Program-made: the position numbers and the translations under genes | The notes under the pieces: generated by a model | Told to the model about the DNA's origin: nothing | The model's input: the letters and a program-made list of their open reading frames with translations, nothing else | Databases searched by the model: none | In this document: positions 1 through 11,250 of the stretch, one piece after another | How the letters are laid out: every line of letters begins with the position of its first letter | How positions within the stretch are numbered: position 1 is the first letter of the stretch | Assembly: GCA_964017125.1 (NCBI GenBank) | Contig: OZ024903.1 | Location: 65,494,663 to 65,558,662, forward strand | Direction of reading: 5' to 3' | Origin: Flabesymbios commensalis | Taxonomy: Eukaryota > Annelida > Polychaeta > Terebellida > Flabelligeridae | Length of the DNA: 64,000 nt

Positions 1-78
1 TCACCTATTTTTGGTAAAATAAATAGCTTCATGTGAACATAAATAATCTAAAGTATTATTAATCATATCAGTATATAG

Positions 79-2086
79 TGTCACGGTCAACCGATTGTCC
101 CGTCCAACCCCGATGGAGTGAAAGTGACAGCCGAGCGGTAAAAACTGTATTATCTGGACAAGGGTAAACCGTGCTCTCTTTGTAACTTAAGCAAATGCCT
201 TATTAGGAATATGCCAGATTTCCCTGGCATATAGCTATACGGATAAATCTAGCTTCCAGAAACAAACACAAATAATTAAGGACCTAATTAATCCTCTCTA
301 CACAAGTATGGACAAATGAGGAAATATATATCCAGCCGGAAACTTTATCGATTAACGGGAAATGAGAAAAGATGGCGTACACAAACACCACTGGCTTACT
401 GTAAATGACACAATGAAAATTGGATCACAGGACAATAAAAACAGATTTATTCACATATCATGTATATTTCAATACATCAGGTACAGGAAAATATTGGGTT
501 ATATAATTAGGCCATAGGCCTAGATGTTAAATCATTCAATGATACATGGACACAATGTAATAAGTGGTCACACAGGGACCATTAAATGGGCTACACTTTC
601 TTGGATGAATTATCATCCAAGTTATAGCTTGGTTAACTTATAACCAAATGTAATAAAGGGTCGCATCTAGGGACCATTCATTGGCTACAGTTCCTTGAAT
701 GGATTATCATCCAAGTTATAGCTTTGTTGGCTTATAACAAAGTGTGATATAAACCACAGTTATTAACTGTAATTAAATTAAACCAATAACTTGACTCTCC
801 CTGTCATGTGTCCATTGGCACCGATTTGATGCCTCAGCTGTTGGTCTGTTTACCCTAGCCTCACTACAAACTCGCCCACTGCACTATCCCCGATAGCCAG
901 TGGCACTATTGTCAGTAGGCTCGGCACCTGTCCCGAACAGCTGGGCACTCAAATCCCCCAAAGTTCACAGAAAAAGGGCTAAAAAGATACTCATTCCTAC
1001 TTTATACCTAATGTTCAATCACTCAAAACTTAACATTAACAAGAAAACAACTGGACACACTTAGTCCCAGTCATAGGTCAAGTGACAAATAGTCCATTGA
1101 CAGTAACTTACTAACTAACAAATTTAATAATATATGTGCTCAACTAGCAAGCTGTTTCTGTCTGGGGGCTTTATAGCACACTCCAGACATTCAGCTTAGC
1201 GGAGCTTGTATGTCTGTACTGACACACAACAAAAGTTTGACTGTAGTCAAACGTGCAGGTCAACTTAGGGTCGACCGCAGAGTCCAGTCAGGTCAGGGTG
1301 AGTGGGGAGTATTAGCTCCACCAACTCGGCCCGCTGAGCCTGAGTAGGGCGAGGGGAGTAACCACCTCCAGCCCGACTGACTGGTGAAGCATGTATGTCC
1401 ACACGCTTTTATAGCGGCTCCACAGGACGGGGGGTGGTGGACTCACATGTGGATGTCGCGAAATGCTATAGACCCCCGAAATTATTATCCACATGGCGAT
1501 AATCTTAATAAAACATTTATTTAACTAGACTAACTTTAATTAGGTAAAATTGGCAACATCATTATGATGTATGCCTCCCGTAAATACAAGTATTCACGTG
1601 GAGAAACATTCAGGTCGGCCAGAGGAAGATGCTGTCATGGCCGCTGGGCAAAAATGTGACCCAGGTTGCCTCAGTTATCAACATCGATATTCCAGTCAGT
1701 CCATGATTGACTGAGCATAAAATATATATGAAAAGCTACTTCGTACCGTCCGTAATTAATCGGCCAAAAAAGTAAACTTTGGTTATTGCCGAAAATGTGT
1801 TTAAAAGGCGATAGAACGCGAACCTGTGAAATCAATGAAGCGGAACTAAGTTACTAGACATGCCGTAGATCAGATCGGGGCCATATAAACATGATCTCCG
1901 ATTCAGTAACAAGAATAGTTATCAAAAGTAAGAGATGGCGATAATAGAAGTAATTACGGCTGGTACGAGGTACATAATAGGGAAACTAATATTTAAAAGA
2001 CTAGCATTAATTCCAGTTGATACTGGAAGGACAAGATAAAATATCTCAAAGGACTTTCCTCTGACATGAAATCCTTAGTCGTCAAA
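79..2086 (-). repeat. Downstream (3') LTR of the element
   Basis: This is the copy of the 2,008-bp LTR that is downstream in element sense. On the plus strand it begins TGTCACGGTC and ends near GTCAAA. The exact end is ambiguous by a couple of bases, because a TG...CA boundary would end at 2084. It contains an imperfect internal tandem duplication of about 93 bp (554-740). A 60-codon frame at 1312-1494 occurs identically in both LTRs and resembles nothing known to me. Confidence 0.95.
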
Positions 2087-2940
2087 TCACCCTCTGCTCA
2101 GCGTCAGCGTCCGCGCTGACCATGTCACGAACAGCCTCGCTAAGAGAGGAGATATGCCGACATACATTCAATATAAAGCTAAAGATAATATGTAGAATAC
2201 CTCAAATATTCTAGAAAATATAATATCTCTTATATAAAATATAAAACATGGTCACCTAAAAAAATTACAATATACCAAAAACATTATTAGAAATACATGT
2301 TCAATATCTCTAATAAAACAAAATATGGTTATCACAATCTACAGGATTCTTCATATTGTCGGCTACATAGAGTAAAAAATATACAAACACTTAAAATGAA
2401 ACACCTAAACACCTGAAAAGAAGATACACGGTCATGCATGAGTCCATGTGGACAGTCCTTTTCACCATCTCTCTGGATCAGTGTTCTAATAAGTAATATA
2501 TTGAAAGAGAGATGGATACACTTGAAATTTAAGACAACTATTTATATATCATCCTTGTCTGTACGAAGAAATATTGTCACAGACAATAAAATAAATTATT
2601 GCCTTGGTAAATCTGCCAAAGTCTGTTTAATAGAAACACTTGTTGACTGTCTGTGGTTCTTGTCGACTGATGTTGTATCATAAAAAGGTAGTGGCTACCA
2701 CATTCCATACTAACTGGGTAAGGCAGGGACACAGTAGCAAATGTGGCAAACCTGAGAACTGTATTCCAGGATACTGTAGACAGCTGCAGAGGAAGAGGGA
2801 CATCAGTAGCTGCTGGTCTGAATATCTGCTCATCTGCGACACATTGGGATGATCCTCATCGTCACTGGTTCACTGGAGTCGGCAGCTTGGGGAACACTAA
2901 TTGGCTTGCAATTTGGCTGTTCTCTCTGCCAGAGATCAGC
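2087..2940 (-). other. Retroelement interior between protease frame and LTR
   Basis: About 850 bases with no minus-strand frame I recognise. Complete Ty3-like elements would hold several kilobases of polymerase and integrase before this LTR. Plus-strand frames here (2438-2683 and 2743-3144) lie antisense to the element and look like chance frames. The purine-rich bases next to the LTR (minus strand AGAGGGTGA, about 2087-2095) are a short candidate polypurine tract. Confidence 0.5.
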
Positions 2941-4122
2941 TCAGAGGCCATAGCAGTCCCAACCATATTTACTAACCCACCATTTATTTTTCAAATGGAA
3001 CTTAGGTTCGCTTCTATCTCTCAAATTGAAAGGGTCTGGTTGACCCTCTGCTCGTTCAGAGCCTTCGGTTGGACTTTTGGAACAGTAAGTATCATTACAA
3101 TTACTACTGATCCAAAACAAGCTCAAAAACAGGAACAAAGTTAAAACTACTCTCAGCACTGTATGCTCGGCACAGAGTTCCTCTGACTGGAAATGCTTTT
3201 GTATAGACACACATGCATATAAAGTGTCTAACTCAGCAACTTCAGGAGATTTGTTCCACACGGCGGATGGCAAAACTGCCATTCCAGCTGTAGAGACAGG
3301 CTCTGTGGTGCTACTCTGCACATTAACAAGACACATGGGCATAGCCAAATGTAAAGATTCTGCCATTTTGGAAGCTGGTTCAATCAGAACACTATTATCT
3401 CCCTTATCATCCACACCTCTGTCAACACAAACACCCACAACCATTTCACTCATGCCTGGAATGACATGGTGATCATCAGCATAAATATGTCTAGTCCTGC
3501 TGGGGCTGCTTGCTATGGTCAGAGGTATAGAGACACCTTTCCAGCGTATGCACTGTTCTGAGAGCGAGAGGTCAAAGGGTTGCTCTTCGTCATGCATTAA
3601 GTCAGCCCCTAACAATACATCATCTGTAATGTCTGCTATGGTTAAGGTAACCATTAACTCTATATTGCCCATCCGAATGGGGAACTCTGCTCTACCCATA
3701 CATTGCCTGGCACTTCCAATGGTGGTTAAATGTGAAAGTGCAGGGCTAAGAGGAGGGCGGTCATCAGGGAGAATTTTCAGATAAATTTTACTAGACAAAA
3801 TGGTAGATGATGTCCCAGTGTCTAGGCAGAAAAGAACATCAATCCCCATCACAGTACCTTCAACATAAAACCCCTCGGATCGCTTTTGGTGTCTAGACGC
3901 ACAAGTTTCTAATTCCTCTAACCTTGCGGGCTTAGAACTATCCGCCACAACAGTCAAAGGAGTAGATGACTGTACTTCTGCTGCGGCCGGACAGGTAGGC
4001 GATGGTACTTCCACCGTACTAATTACAGCGGGTATTATGGGTCTAACTGTATCCTGAGGTGGATCACTTGGTTTTGTCAGAGTGATCTGGATGTTCAGAC
4101 CATAAGGCTCCAGGACTATCAA
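2941..4122 (-). CDS. Aspartic protease frame of the LTR element
   Basis: Open frame of 393 codons, lying downstream of gag in element sense. Residues 99-103 read CLDTG, the catalytic aspartate motif of retroviral-type proteases, and residues 169-173 read VLLGA, the matching flap-side motif. In complete Ty3-like elements this protease cuts the Gag-Pol polyprotein and is followed by reverse transcriptase. Here the frame continues through a linker of the kind that usually precedes the polymerase. It then ends with a hydrophobic stretch at about 322-340 (VLRVVLTLFLFLSLFWISS) and a charged tail. In this family protease is usually made by frameshift or read-through from gag. The true translation start is not determined. 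Confidence 0.82.
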   Translation of the reverse strand: MIVLEPYGLNIQITLTKPSDPPQDTVRPIIPAVISTVEVPSPTCPAAAEVQSSTPLTVVADSSKPARLEELETCASRHQKRSEGFYVEGTVMGIDVLFCLDTGTSSTILSSKIYLKILPDDRPPLSPALSHLTTIGSARQCMGRAEFPIRMGNIELMVTLTIADITDDVLLGADLMHDEEQPFDLSLSEQCIRWKGVSIPLTIASSPSRTRHIYADDHHVIPGMSEMVVGVCVDRGVDDKGDNSVLIEPASKMAESLHLAMPMCLVNVQSSTTEPVSTAGMAVLPSAVWNKSPEVAELDTLYACVSIQKHFQSEELCAEHTVLRVVLTLFLFLSLFWISSNCNDTYCSKSPTEGSERAEGQPDPFNLRDRSEPKFHLKNKWWVSKYGWDCYGL

Positions 4123-4202
4123 CTCAGGACCAGAAATTTTACTGTGTACAGCTTGGCCTATATGGTGAGGGTCTACCGTTTGGCCTTCTAGGCAAACCCC
4201 TG

Positions 4203-6539
4203 CTAGTTTAACTGATCACCATTTTGGCTTTGTGGGGCGCGATTTGTGGGAGACTGGACTACAGTACCGCCAATAGCAGGAGTCACCTGGGGTGTCATTA
4301 CTGGGTGGCTTCGCTCTGCCTTAGCCGTGTGATAGGCTGGCGGTTCAACGCACCCTCGAGCGAAATGACCTGGCTGGCCGCATCGGTAGCACAGATCGGT
4401 ACCTCTGTAGTCGGTCACCTGGGGACTTGTCACGACAGAGTCAGTGACTGCATTTGACTTCATCTGTTGCAGCTGAGTCATCATGCTTTGTATCTGACTT
4501 AGCATTGCAGCCTGGTCAGAGCCGCTGGCCACAGGGAGCTGAGAGGAAGGCACTCTAGGGCGATTGAATTTACCCGAGCTGCCATACCGATTGTTGGAGT
4601 TTCCTCCATATGCTTGGTGCCTCCCTGTGCCATACTTTTGGTAGCCGACACCCCTGATCATGTCTTCCTCCCCACTACCATTATCAGTCTCTTCCGCACT
4701 CCCATCACGAATGATTCGAGTGGGGCGGCGAGACCGACTATCACCAGGGTCTGTGGGGGGCCGTCTTTTAGTCTCTGTAAAGTTAACTACTTCGTAGACG
4801 GCATCATCAATGTCTTGCGGTTCCTTAACATACTCCACTTGGAACCTTGCCGAGTCATCGATAACCCCATCTAGGAATCGTCGCAGCAAATCCTCGCGAC
4901 GCGTCTCCACATCTCTATTGGAATGAGCCTTATCATAGAGACGCTTTAATTCCGCGGCGTAATCTTCCGCACTTTCTCCAGCATTTTGATTGCGGCTGCT
5001 AAATCTAGCACCGAAAGTTTTTGCGGTCTCCACCTTGCGGAATCGGTTTTTGAGTTCATGCACAAGGCTGCGGAAATTAGTCCGCACGTTATGACCCAGC
5101 TGCTCATACACGAACTCTCCCGCCTGCCCTTGGAGTCTGGGCAGCAGCTCTCTCAAACGGTCAGTTTCTGTCCATCCCTCGAGGGAGGCCACGTCCTGAA
5201 ACCGATTATAGTAGACACGCCAAGGTTCCTGTCCCGTAAAAGGAGATAACCTTGGGTGATAACTACGGGTGCTAGTACGTTTCGTCCTCTGACTCGAGGT
5301 TTGGCTAAGTAGAGCACTCGACCCCCGGGACTGGGTCTGTCTGACAGAATGGTTACTGGTGGCATGTTGTCTTGTAGGAGGTGGTCCACTTCCCAGCCTA
5401 GACTGATGCCGTTCAACACTTGCCGGCTCAGCATACTTGATGGGTGGATCCTCAACTACCCGAGTGGAATAATCGTGAGCAAACCTTTGATCATTTTGCC
5501 ACGCATTACTAGCGACAGGATTATCGCGATAGGACGGATTATTTGGTGCAGTAGGGCTAATATGCTTTTGGTTATTATCCCGCCATGATGCATTTGCATG
5601 CTGTGACCATAATGGGGGGTTATTGCTGTACATATGTCCAGGAGAATTAGGTCCCCGACCATTATTGAGGTGAGTATGTCCTGGATGTGCAGCAGCATAT
5701 CGTCCAATTGAATCAACTATGGACGCATGAGCGGTGTCAGACACAGGTTGTGTCTGTCGGCTAGACTGCTCTGCACCCTTGCATGAGTCCTGCATCCCCC
5801 GCATCACCCCTGTCAAAGTTGTCAAAGAATTAGTGAAACTCTCATTCTGTTGACTCATATTAGATGTCAGTGTTGAGAGTGTTTGTGTCAACTTGTCATT
5901 TTGTGAGGTCAAATTGTTTACAGCAACAGCAACGGAGGTTGCCAAGTCATCTTTATCAGCTTGGCGTTTAGTACCATCACATGTATGCAGTTGTTCCAAA
6001 GTCGATACCCTTTGCCTCATAGTACTATGTGGACATGGATCACGCGATTGCATGTTTTCCGGGGGATGTCCCAATATTTCATTGGGTAGTGAAAGATGTG
6101 CATTGTGTGAGGTACTAGGTGCCCAGCAATAGACAGGCTGACTTGGCCGTGAAACATATGCCTCAGGTGCCCGATGCTTCAACTCAGTTTCTCCAGCAGA
6201 AGAGAACTCGTCACCGCTGTCCTCAGATTGCAAAAGGTGCCTATCCTGAGAACATATTTCCGTGTTCGTAAGCATGGAAGCAGTTGAAGGCCAGTTCAGT
6301 GTATGTGTTTGGCCGGGGGAAGTGCTGGTACAGACAGAGGTTGCAACATCTGAACTGATAATGGCGCAAGCACCTTCACTCTCCCCCTGCTCCTGACTAA
6401 CTGATATACACTCTGGCTCAGACCGGCTAACAACAGCCTGATCATGGGCCCGTGTCATAGGCTTTCGCTCTGAGGACACCGGGTGGCCAGAAGCCTTTAA
6501 ATTCTTATCACTATATTTAGGCGGCATTCTAGCTCTCAC
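4203..6539 (-). CDS. Gag polyprotein of the LTR element
   Basis: Open frame of 778 codons. Gag proteins form the virus-like particle and bind element RNA. The first half is polar, rich in Ser, Thr, Gln and Asn, with a leucine-rich, probably coiled segment around residues 200-260. A retrotransposon Gag core follows from about residue 430, recognisable by PFTGQEPWRVYYNRF and later by RLREL and ELKNRFRK. A nucleocapsid zinc knuckle, CYRCGQPGHFARGC, lies at residues 717-730 with the standard C-x2-C-x4-H-x4-C spacing. The length exceeds many Ty3 Gags because of the long N-terminal region. The start is the first ATG-type codon of the long frame. The protease frame follows about 80 bases downstream. 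Confidence 0.9.
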   Translation of the reverse strand: MRARMPPKYSDKNLKASGHPVSSERKPMTRAHDQAVVSRSEPECISVSQEQGESEGACAIISSDVATSVCTSTSPGQTHTLNWPSTASMLTNTEICSQDRHLLQSEDSGDEFSSAGETELKHRAPEAYVSRPSQPVYCWAPSTSHNAHLSLPNEILGHPPENMQSRDPCPHSTMRQRVSTLEQLHTCDGTKRQADKDDLATSVAVAVNNLTSQNDKLTQTLSTLTSNMSQQNESFTNSLTTLTGVMRGMQDSCKGAEQSSRQTQPVSDTAHASIVDSIGRYAAAHPGHTHLNNGRGPNSPGHMYSNNPPLWSQHANASWRDNNQKHISPTAPNNPSYRDNPVASNAWQNDQRFAHDYSTRVVEDPPIKYAEPASVERHQSRLGSGPPPTRQHATSNHSVRQTQSRGSSALLSQTSSQRTKRTSTRSYHPRLSPFTGQEPWRVYYNRFQDVASLEGWTETDRLRELLPRLQGQAGEFVYEQLGHNVRTNFRSLVHELKNRFRKVETAKTFGARFSSRNQNAGESAEDYAAELKRLYDKAHSNRDVETRREDLLRRFLDGVIDDSARFQVEYVKEPQDIDDAVYEVVNFTETKRRPPTDPGDSRSRRPTRIIRDGSAEETDNGSGEEDMIRGVGYQKYGTGRHQAYGGNSNNRYGSSGKFNRPRVPSSQLPVASGSDQAAMLSQIQSMMTQLQQMKSNAVTDSVVTSPQVTDYRGTDLCYRCGQPGHFARGCVEPPAYHTAKAERSHPVMTPQVTPAIGGTVVQSPTNRAPQSQNGDQLN

Positions 6540-6861
6540 CTGAATATTTGTCTCGATAAATTTGGTATAGACTTGAATATAATATTCTGTCTCAATTACA
6601 AATGTAAGAGCCAGAGCTCTACAAAACTACTATGTAATACTCAATACAAGTACAACAAAAAAAAATGTATAGAGAAAAACATATATTGCAATAGAATGAA
6701 TGGTCACTATCAGCAATAATAGGTTACCAGCTGACCACTGCCAATCATTCTTTTGAGTAACTAGACTATGATTTTTTTAGTCAATCATTCACCTATTTGT
6801 GACATGTGGGCAAATAAATTAACGAAAAGTACAGTAAAAAAATAATAATATGTTCAATAAA

Positions 6862-7310
6862 GATACTTTAAAGGGAGTTTTGTACTCAACCTTGCTTTAA
6901 AGTGAATCGGGACTATTAATACCAAGATATCCAGTAAGCAAAAAAAACAGTAGGTAATCAAAAAATTTGATTCAATTATATTCAGACTCCCAACCACAAA
7001 TTTTGGGATGAAGTATGCAATGCAATATTCAGGGAGTTTCTTAAACTCAACCTTATCACAAATGGATATAAATGAATGTGATGAAAAAAATGAAACCTTA
7101 CAGCCAATATATATTATGGTCTATGGTTAAAAGTATATGTATCAAATTTACATATTTGATAACTCAATATTATTTTGTGCCATTAAATCAACATGCAATG
7201 CAATTTTCAGGGAGTTTTATAAACTCAACCTTTTCCAAATTAAAATCTTACTAAATTATGGGACAAATGAATGTGATAAGAAAATAAAAACAAAATGAAA
7301 CCTTATAGCC
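6862..7310 (-). repeat. Direct repeats in the retroelement leader
   Basis: Between the primer-binding site and gag, a motif of the form GGGAGTTT...ACTCAACCTT occurs three times, near 6872, 7031 and 7209. Spacings are about 160 and 178 bases. Neighbouring sequence (GAATGTGAT followed by AAATGAAACCTTA) is also repeated, near 7074 and 7270. This is a diverged tandem array in the untranslated leader. Such leader repeats may serve RNA packaging or translation, but nothing here proves a role. Confidence 0.7.
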
Positions 7311-7433
7311 GAAATTTATGTATCCCGGTCCACGTATGTGGTAACAAAATTATATGCGACAATGCAAAGATTATTGCATTAAAATATTGGCAGGGGTTCT
7401 ATCGCTGGATCAGCGAATTTACAATTCGCCAAT

Positions 7434-7451
7434 CCCACTTCGCTGACACCA
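7434..7451 (-). other. Primer-binding site, probably tRNA-Leu
   Basis: On the plus strand the 18 bases read CCCACTTCGCTGACACCA, exactly the form of a mature tRNA 3' end with its CCA tail. The minus strand therefore starts TGGTGTCAG, as expected for a primer-binding site. The acceptor-stem half CGCTGACA and the preceding AATCCCACTT resemble animal tRNA-Leu (inferred from memory of tRNA-Leu sequences). It sits 9 bases from the LTR edge, a somewhat large gap. Confidence 0.75.
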
Positions 7452-7460
7452 GAAAAAGAA

Positions 7461-9468
7461 TGTCACGGTCAACCGATTGTCCCGTCCAACCCTGATGGAG
7501 TGAAAGTGACAGCCGAGCGGTAAAAACTGTATTATCTGGACAAGGGTAAACCGTGCTCTCTTTGTAACTTAAGCAAATGCCTTATTAGGAATATGCCAGA
7601 TTTCCCTGGCATATAGCTATACGGATAAATCTAGCTTCCAGAAACAAACACAAATAATTAAGGACCTAATTAATCCTCTCTACACAAGTATGGACAAATG
7701 AGGAAATATATATCCAGCCGGAAACTTTATCGATTAACGGGAAATGAGAAAAGATGGCGTACACAAACACCACTGGCTTACTGTAAATGACACAATGAAA
7801 ATTGGATCACAGGACAATAAAAACAGATTTATTCACATATCATGTATATTTCAATACATCAGGTACAGGAAAATATTGGGTTATATAATTAGGCCATAGG
7901 CCTAGATGTTAAATCATTCAATGATACATGGACACAATGTAATAAGTGGTCACACAGGGACCATTAAATGGGCTACACTTTCTTGGATGAATTATCATCC
8001 AAGTTATAGCTTGGTTAACTTATAACCAAATGTAATAAAGGGTCGCATCTAGGGACCATTCATTGGCTACAGTTCCTTGGATGGATTATCATCCAAGTTA
8101 TAGCTGTGTTGGCTTATAACAAAGTGTGATATAAACCACAGTTATTAACTGTAATTAAATTAAACCAATAACTTGACTCTCCCTGTCATGTGTCCATTGG
8201 CACCGATTTGATGCCTCAGCTGTTGGTCTGTTTACCCTAGCCTCACTACAAACTCGCCCACTGCACTATCCCCGATAGCCAGTGGCACTATTGTCAGTAG
8301 GCTCGGCACCTGTCCCGAACAGCTGGGCACTCAAATCCCCCAAAGTTCACAGAAAAAGGGCTAAAAAGATACTCATTCCTACTTTATACCTAATGTTCAA
8401 TCACTCAAAACTTAACATTAACAAGAAAACAACTGGACACACTTAGTCCCAGTCATAGGTCAAGTGACAAATAGTCCATTGACAGTAACTTACTAACTAA
8501 CAAATTTAATAATATATGTGCTCAACTAGCAAGCTGTTTCTGTCTGGGGGCTTTATAGCACACTCCAAACATTCAGCTTAGCGGAGCTTGTATGTCTGTA
8601 CTGACACACAACAAAAGTTTGACTGTAGTCAAACGTGCAGGTCAACTTAGGGTCGACCGCAGAGTCCAGTCAGGTCAGGGTGAGTGGGGAGTATTAGCTC
8701 CACCAACTCGGCCCGCTGAGCCTGAGTAGGGCGAGGGGAGTAACCACCTCCAGCCCGACTGACTGGTGAAGCATGTATGTCCACACGCTTTTATAGCGGC
8801 TCCACAGGACGGGGGGTGGTGGACTCACATGTGGATGTCGCGAAATGCTATAGACCCCCGAAATTATTATCCACATGGCGATAATCTTAATAAAACATTT
8901 ATTTAACTAGACTAACTTTAATTAGGTAAAATTGGCAACATCATTATGATGTATGCCTCCCGTAAATACAAGTATTCACGTGGAGAAACATTCAGGTCGG
9001 CCAGAGGAAGATGCTGTCATGGCCGCTGGGCAAAAATGTGACCCAGGTTGCCTCAGTTATCAACATCGATATTCCAGTCAGTCCATGATTGACTGAGCAT
9101 AAAATATATATGAAAAGCTACTTCGTACCGTCCGTAATTAATCGGCCAAAAAAGTAAACTTTGGTTATTGCCGAAAATGTGTTTAAAAGGCGATAGAACG
9201 CGAACCTGTGAAATCAATGAAGCGGAACTAAGTTACTAGACATGCCGTAGATCAGATCGGGGCCATATAAACATGATCTCCGATTCAGTAACAAGAATAG
9301 TTATCAAAAGTAAGAGATGGCGATAATAGAAGTAATTACGGCTGGTACGAGGTACATAATAGGGAAACTAATATTTAAAAGACTAGCATTAATTCCAGTT
9401 GATACTGGAAGGACAAGATAAAATATCTCAAAGGACTTTCCTCTGACATGAAATCCTTAGTCGTCAAA
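7461..9468 (-). repeat. Upstream (5') LTR of the element
   Basis: Near-identical partner of the LTR at 79-2086, with the same length and only about four base differences by eye. As the upstream LTR in element sense it should hold the promoter. I could not place a TATA box or transcription start with confidence. The flank after 9468 begins ATAG, matching the four bases before 79. Confidence 0.95.
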
Positions 9469-9989
9469 ATAGTGCTCATTGGATGTGAAGAAAGATATAT
9501 GAACCTAATTAATGCTTAAAATTTCACATCTCTGCACTTAATAGTTTTCTTTTTACAACTGATTAAATTTTCATAATTTACTCCAATTTGACCTTTTTGC
9601 ATTTTTTGCTTAACTGAACATATTCAATTAATTTTTATTTAAACAATAAATGTCTTAGAGTTATATAGAGTTATATAAAAAATAATAGGCATACACAGAG
9701 TTATTATTCAAGTGTGGTATTTGTGAACCCTGGTCTCAATTTTCATTACATTTGAAATTATCGATCTTCAAAAATGACCAGTTAGCCATTTTTGTGACTA
9801 TATTTTAGGCCTTTTATTCTTTTTTGTTTATTTTACTACATTTTTCAAATTAATGAATTTTTGAAATAGCCCACCGGCCATTTATGTAACTATTCTATTC
9901 GCCATGTTTCAGTTTTTACCCGTTAAAGAAAAAATTTTTGCTTACAAATTACTGACGCTTTAATATTGAGCCCTGAACCAAACAAACAA

Positions 9990-11250
9990 CATTAAAATTT
10001 CACTTCCTCAAATTGCAAAAAAGATCGCAAACAACTAAATTGCATTCGCAATATGCAAATTATAATTTCGCAATTAGTTAGAAAGGATAAAATTTAGCAA
10101 GTGCGAAATCCAAATTCGCATTAAATTCTCATCGAGTTTCGATTTTAGCAGCATTTCACATAACGCTAATGGGAATGCGCTTTCGCTTCGCATTCGCGTG
10201 ACACTTTCCAATTGCACAGTACTGTATTCTTTAGTTTTCAAATTTGTTCTGAATATTGCTGTTCAGTACTGTGCAATTGAATTCAAATGCTAAATTCATT
10301 TTCTCAAACAGCTGAATGCAAAAAAAAAATTATTAAATCGCTAAATGCGAAATTGTTTTTTTTTTGTGAACTTGTTTTTCTCAAAACGCTGAACTGTTTT
10401 TCTCAAACTGAGAAAAGACACTGTGCTGAGCCAGAGCTTTGTTTGTCTCTATCCGTATCAGTGTCCCATCAGTTCTAGTCTTAGTACAGTTAGATAATCC
10501 ACACAACACTTCACGTCTACTAACTCTAAACATTGGTACTGCTAGCTGGTGCATGTATTTATTCACCAATTTGATTTAGACTTCTCTAATATAATTAACT
10601 GCATTATTTCTTAGCTGACTGGCTTCCAGAGAAACTTGCACCGTCCAGGAAAAAAATTGTTTGAAAAATTTTGATTAGCATTTTTCTCATCCAAGTTGTA
10701 ACTTGCTAGACATCCTTATCATTGATGTATACATATTTTGCTGATCAATTACATATATTTGATTAGCAAATGGACAGAATTGCGTACCATTTTGCTATGT
10801 GATACTGAACTAATTTTTCCCTGCGCCGTCTTCAACAGTGATGATGTAGTACGGAATGCCCTAGCACGGCCAATGACAGCTCATTCCAGCTGGTAACACT
10901 AACTAGTGAGGTTACCGGTGACGTCAATATAAGCGCATGTATAAACACAGTTGATCCACGCACTAATGTTACAGTCCTGCAGGCATGACAGGTCTTAATC
11001 AAAGCAAACCAATTTGATGTATTGTCCTGGCAGAAATGATCTACAGTAGTCTAGATGGATCATGGCACCTCAATTAATAATGCACTGCCACGAAAAAAAA
11101 ACTTCATAAACTGCCAAATTGAATTCGCAATATGCGAAAACATGGATCAAGCAAGTGCGAAATGCAAATTTGCATCGAATTCGCATTGAGTTTGTATTTT
11201 AGCAGCGTGCTTTTTAAAATTTGCATGCTGTGATTCGGGAGTCTCCGGCT
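9990..11250. repeat. Pair of CGCAAT/GCGAAA-rich direct repeats
   Basis: Two diverged copies of a block of about 170-200 bp lie at about 9995-10190 and 11095-11250 in the same orientation. They share TTCGCAATATGC, AGCAAGTGCGAAAT and TTTTAGCAGC. The roughly 900 bp between them has a hairpin and no gene. The arrangement could be the ends of an old element or two copies of a dispersed repeat. Confidence 0.5.
10209..10279. repeat. Hairpin with 16-bp perfect arms
   Basis: CAATTGCACAGTACTG at 10209-10224 is repeated as its exact reverse complement at 10264-10279, separated by 39 bases. It may be a MITE remnant. No function can be assigned. Confidence 0.6.

Larger units (their letters stand above)
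79..9468 (-). mobile_element. LTR retrotransposon, Ty3-like, gag and protease only
   Basis: Two direct repeats of 2,008 bp (79-2086 and 7461-9468) enclose a 5.4-kb interior whose coding frames read on the minus strand. The LTRs differ at only about four positions, so the insertion is very recent. The bases ATAG flank the element on both sides (75-78 and 9469-9472), a likely 4-bp target duplication. A primer-binding site matching a tRNA 3' end lies just inside the upstream LTR. In element order the interior holds a leader with internal repeats, gag with a CCHC knuckle, an aspartic protease frame, and about 850 bp without a long frame. No reverse transcriptase, RNase H or integrase motif is visible, so the copy looks whole for its parts but non-autonomous. 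The Gag type suggests Ty3/mdg4 affinity (inference). It lies antisense to MED13, probably in its first intron. Confidence 0.93.

Noticed and set aside
1312-1494. 60-codon frame present in both LTRs (also 8694-8876)
   Set aside because: Identical only because the LTRs are near-identical. It has no recognisable domain, so it is not called a gene.
2743-3144. 133-codon plus-strand frame in the retroelement
   Set aside because: It lies antisense to the protease frame and partly mirrors it. It is a shadow frame.
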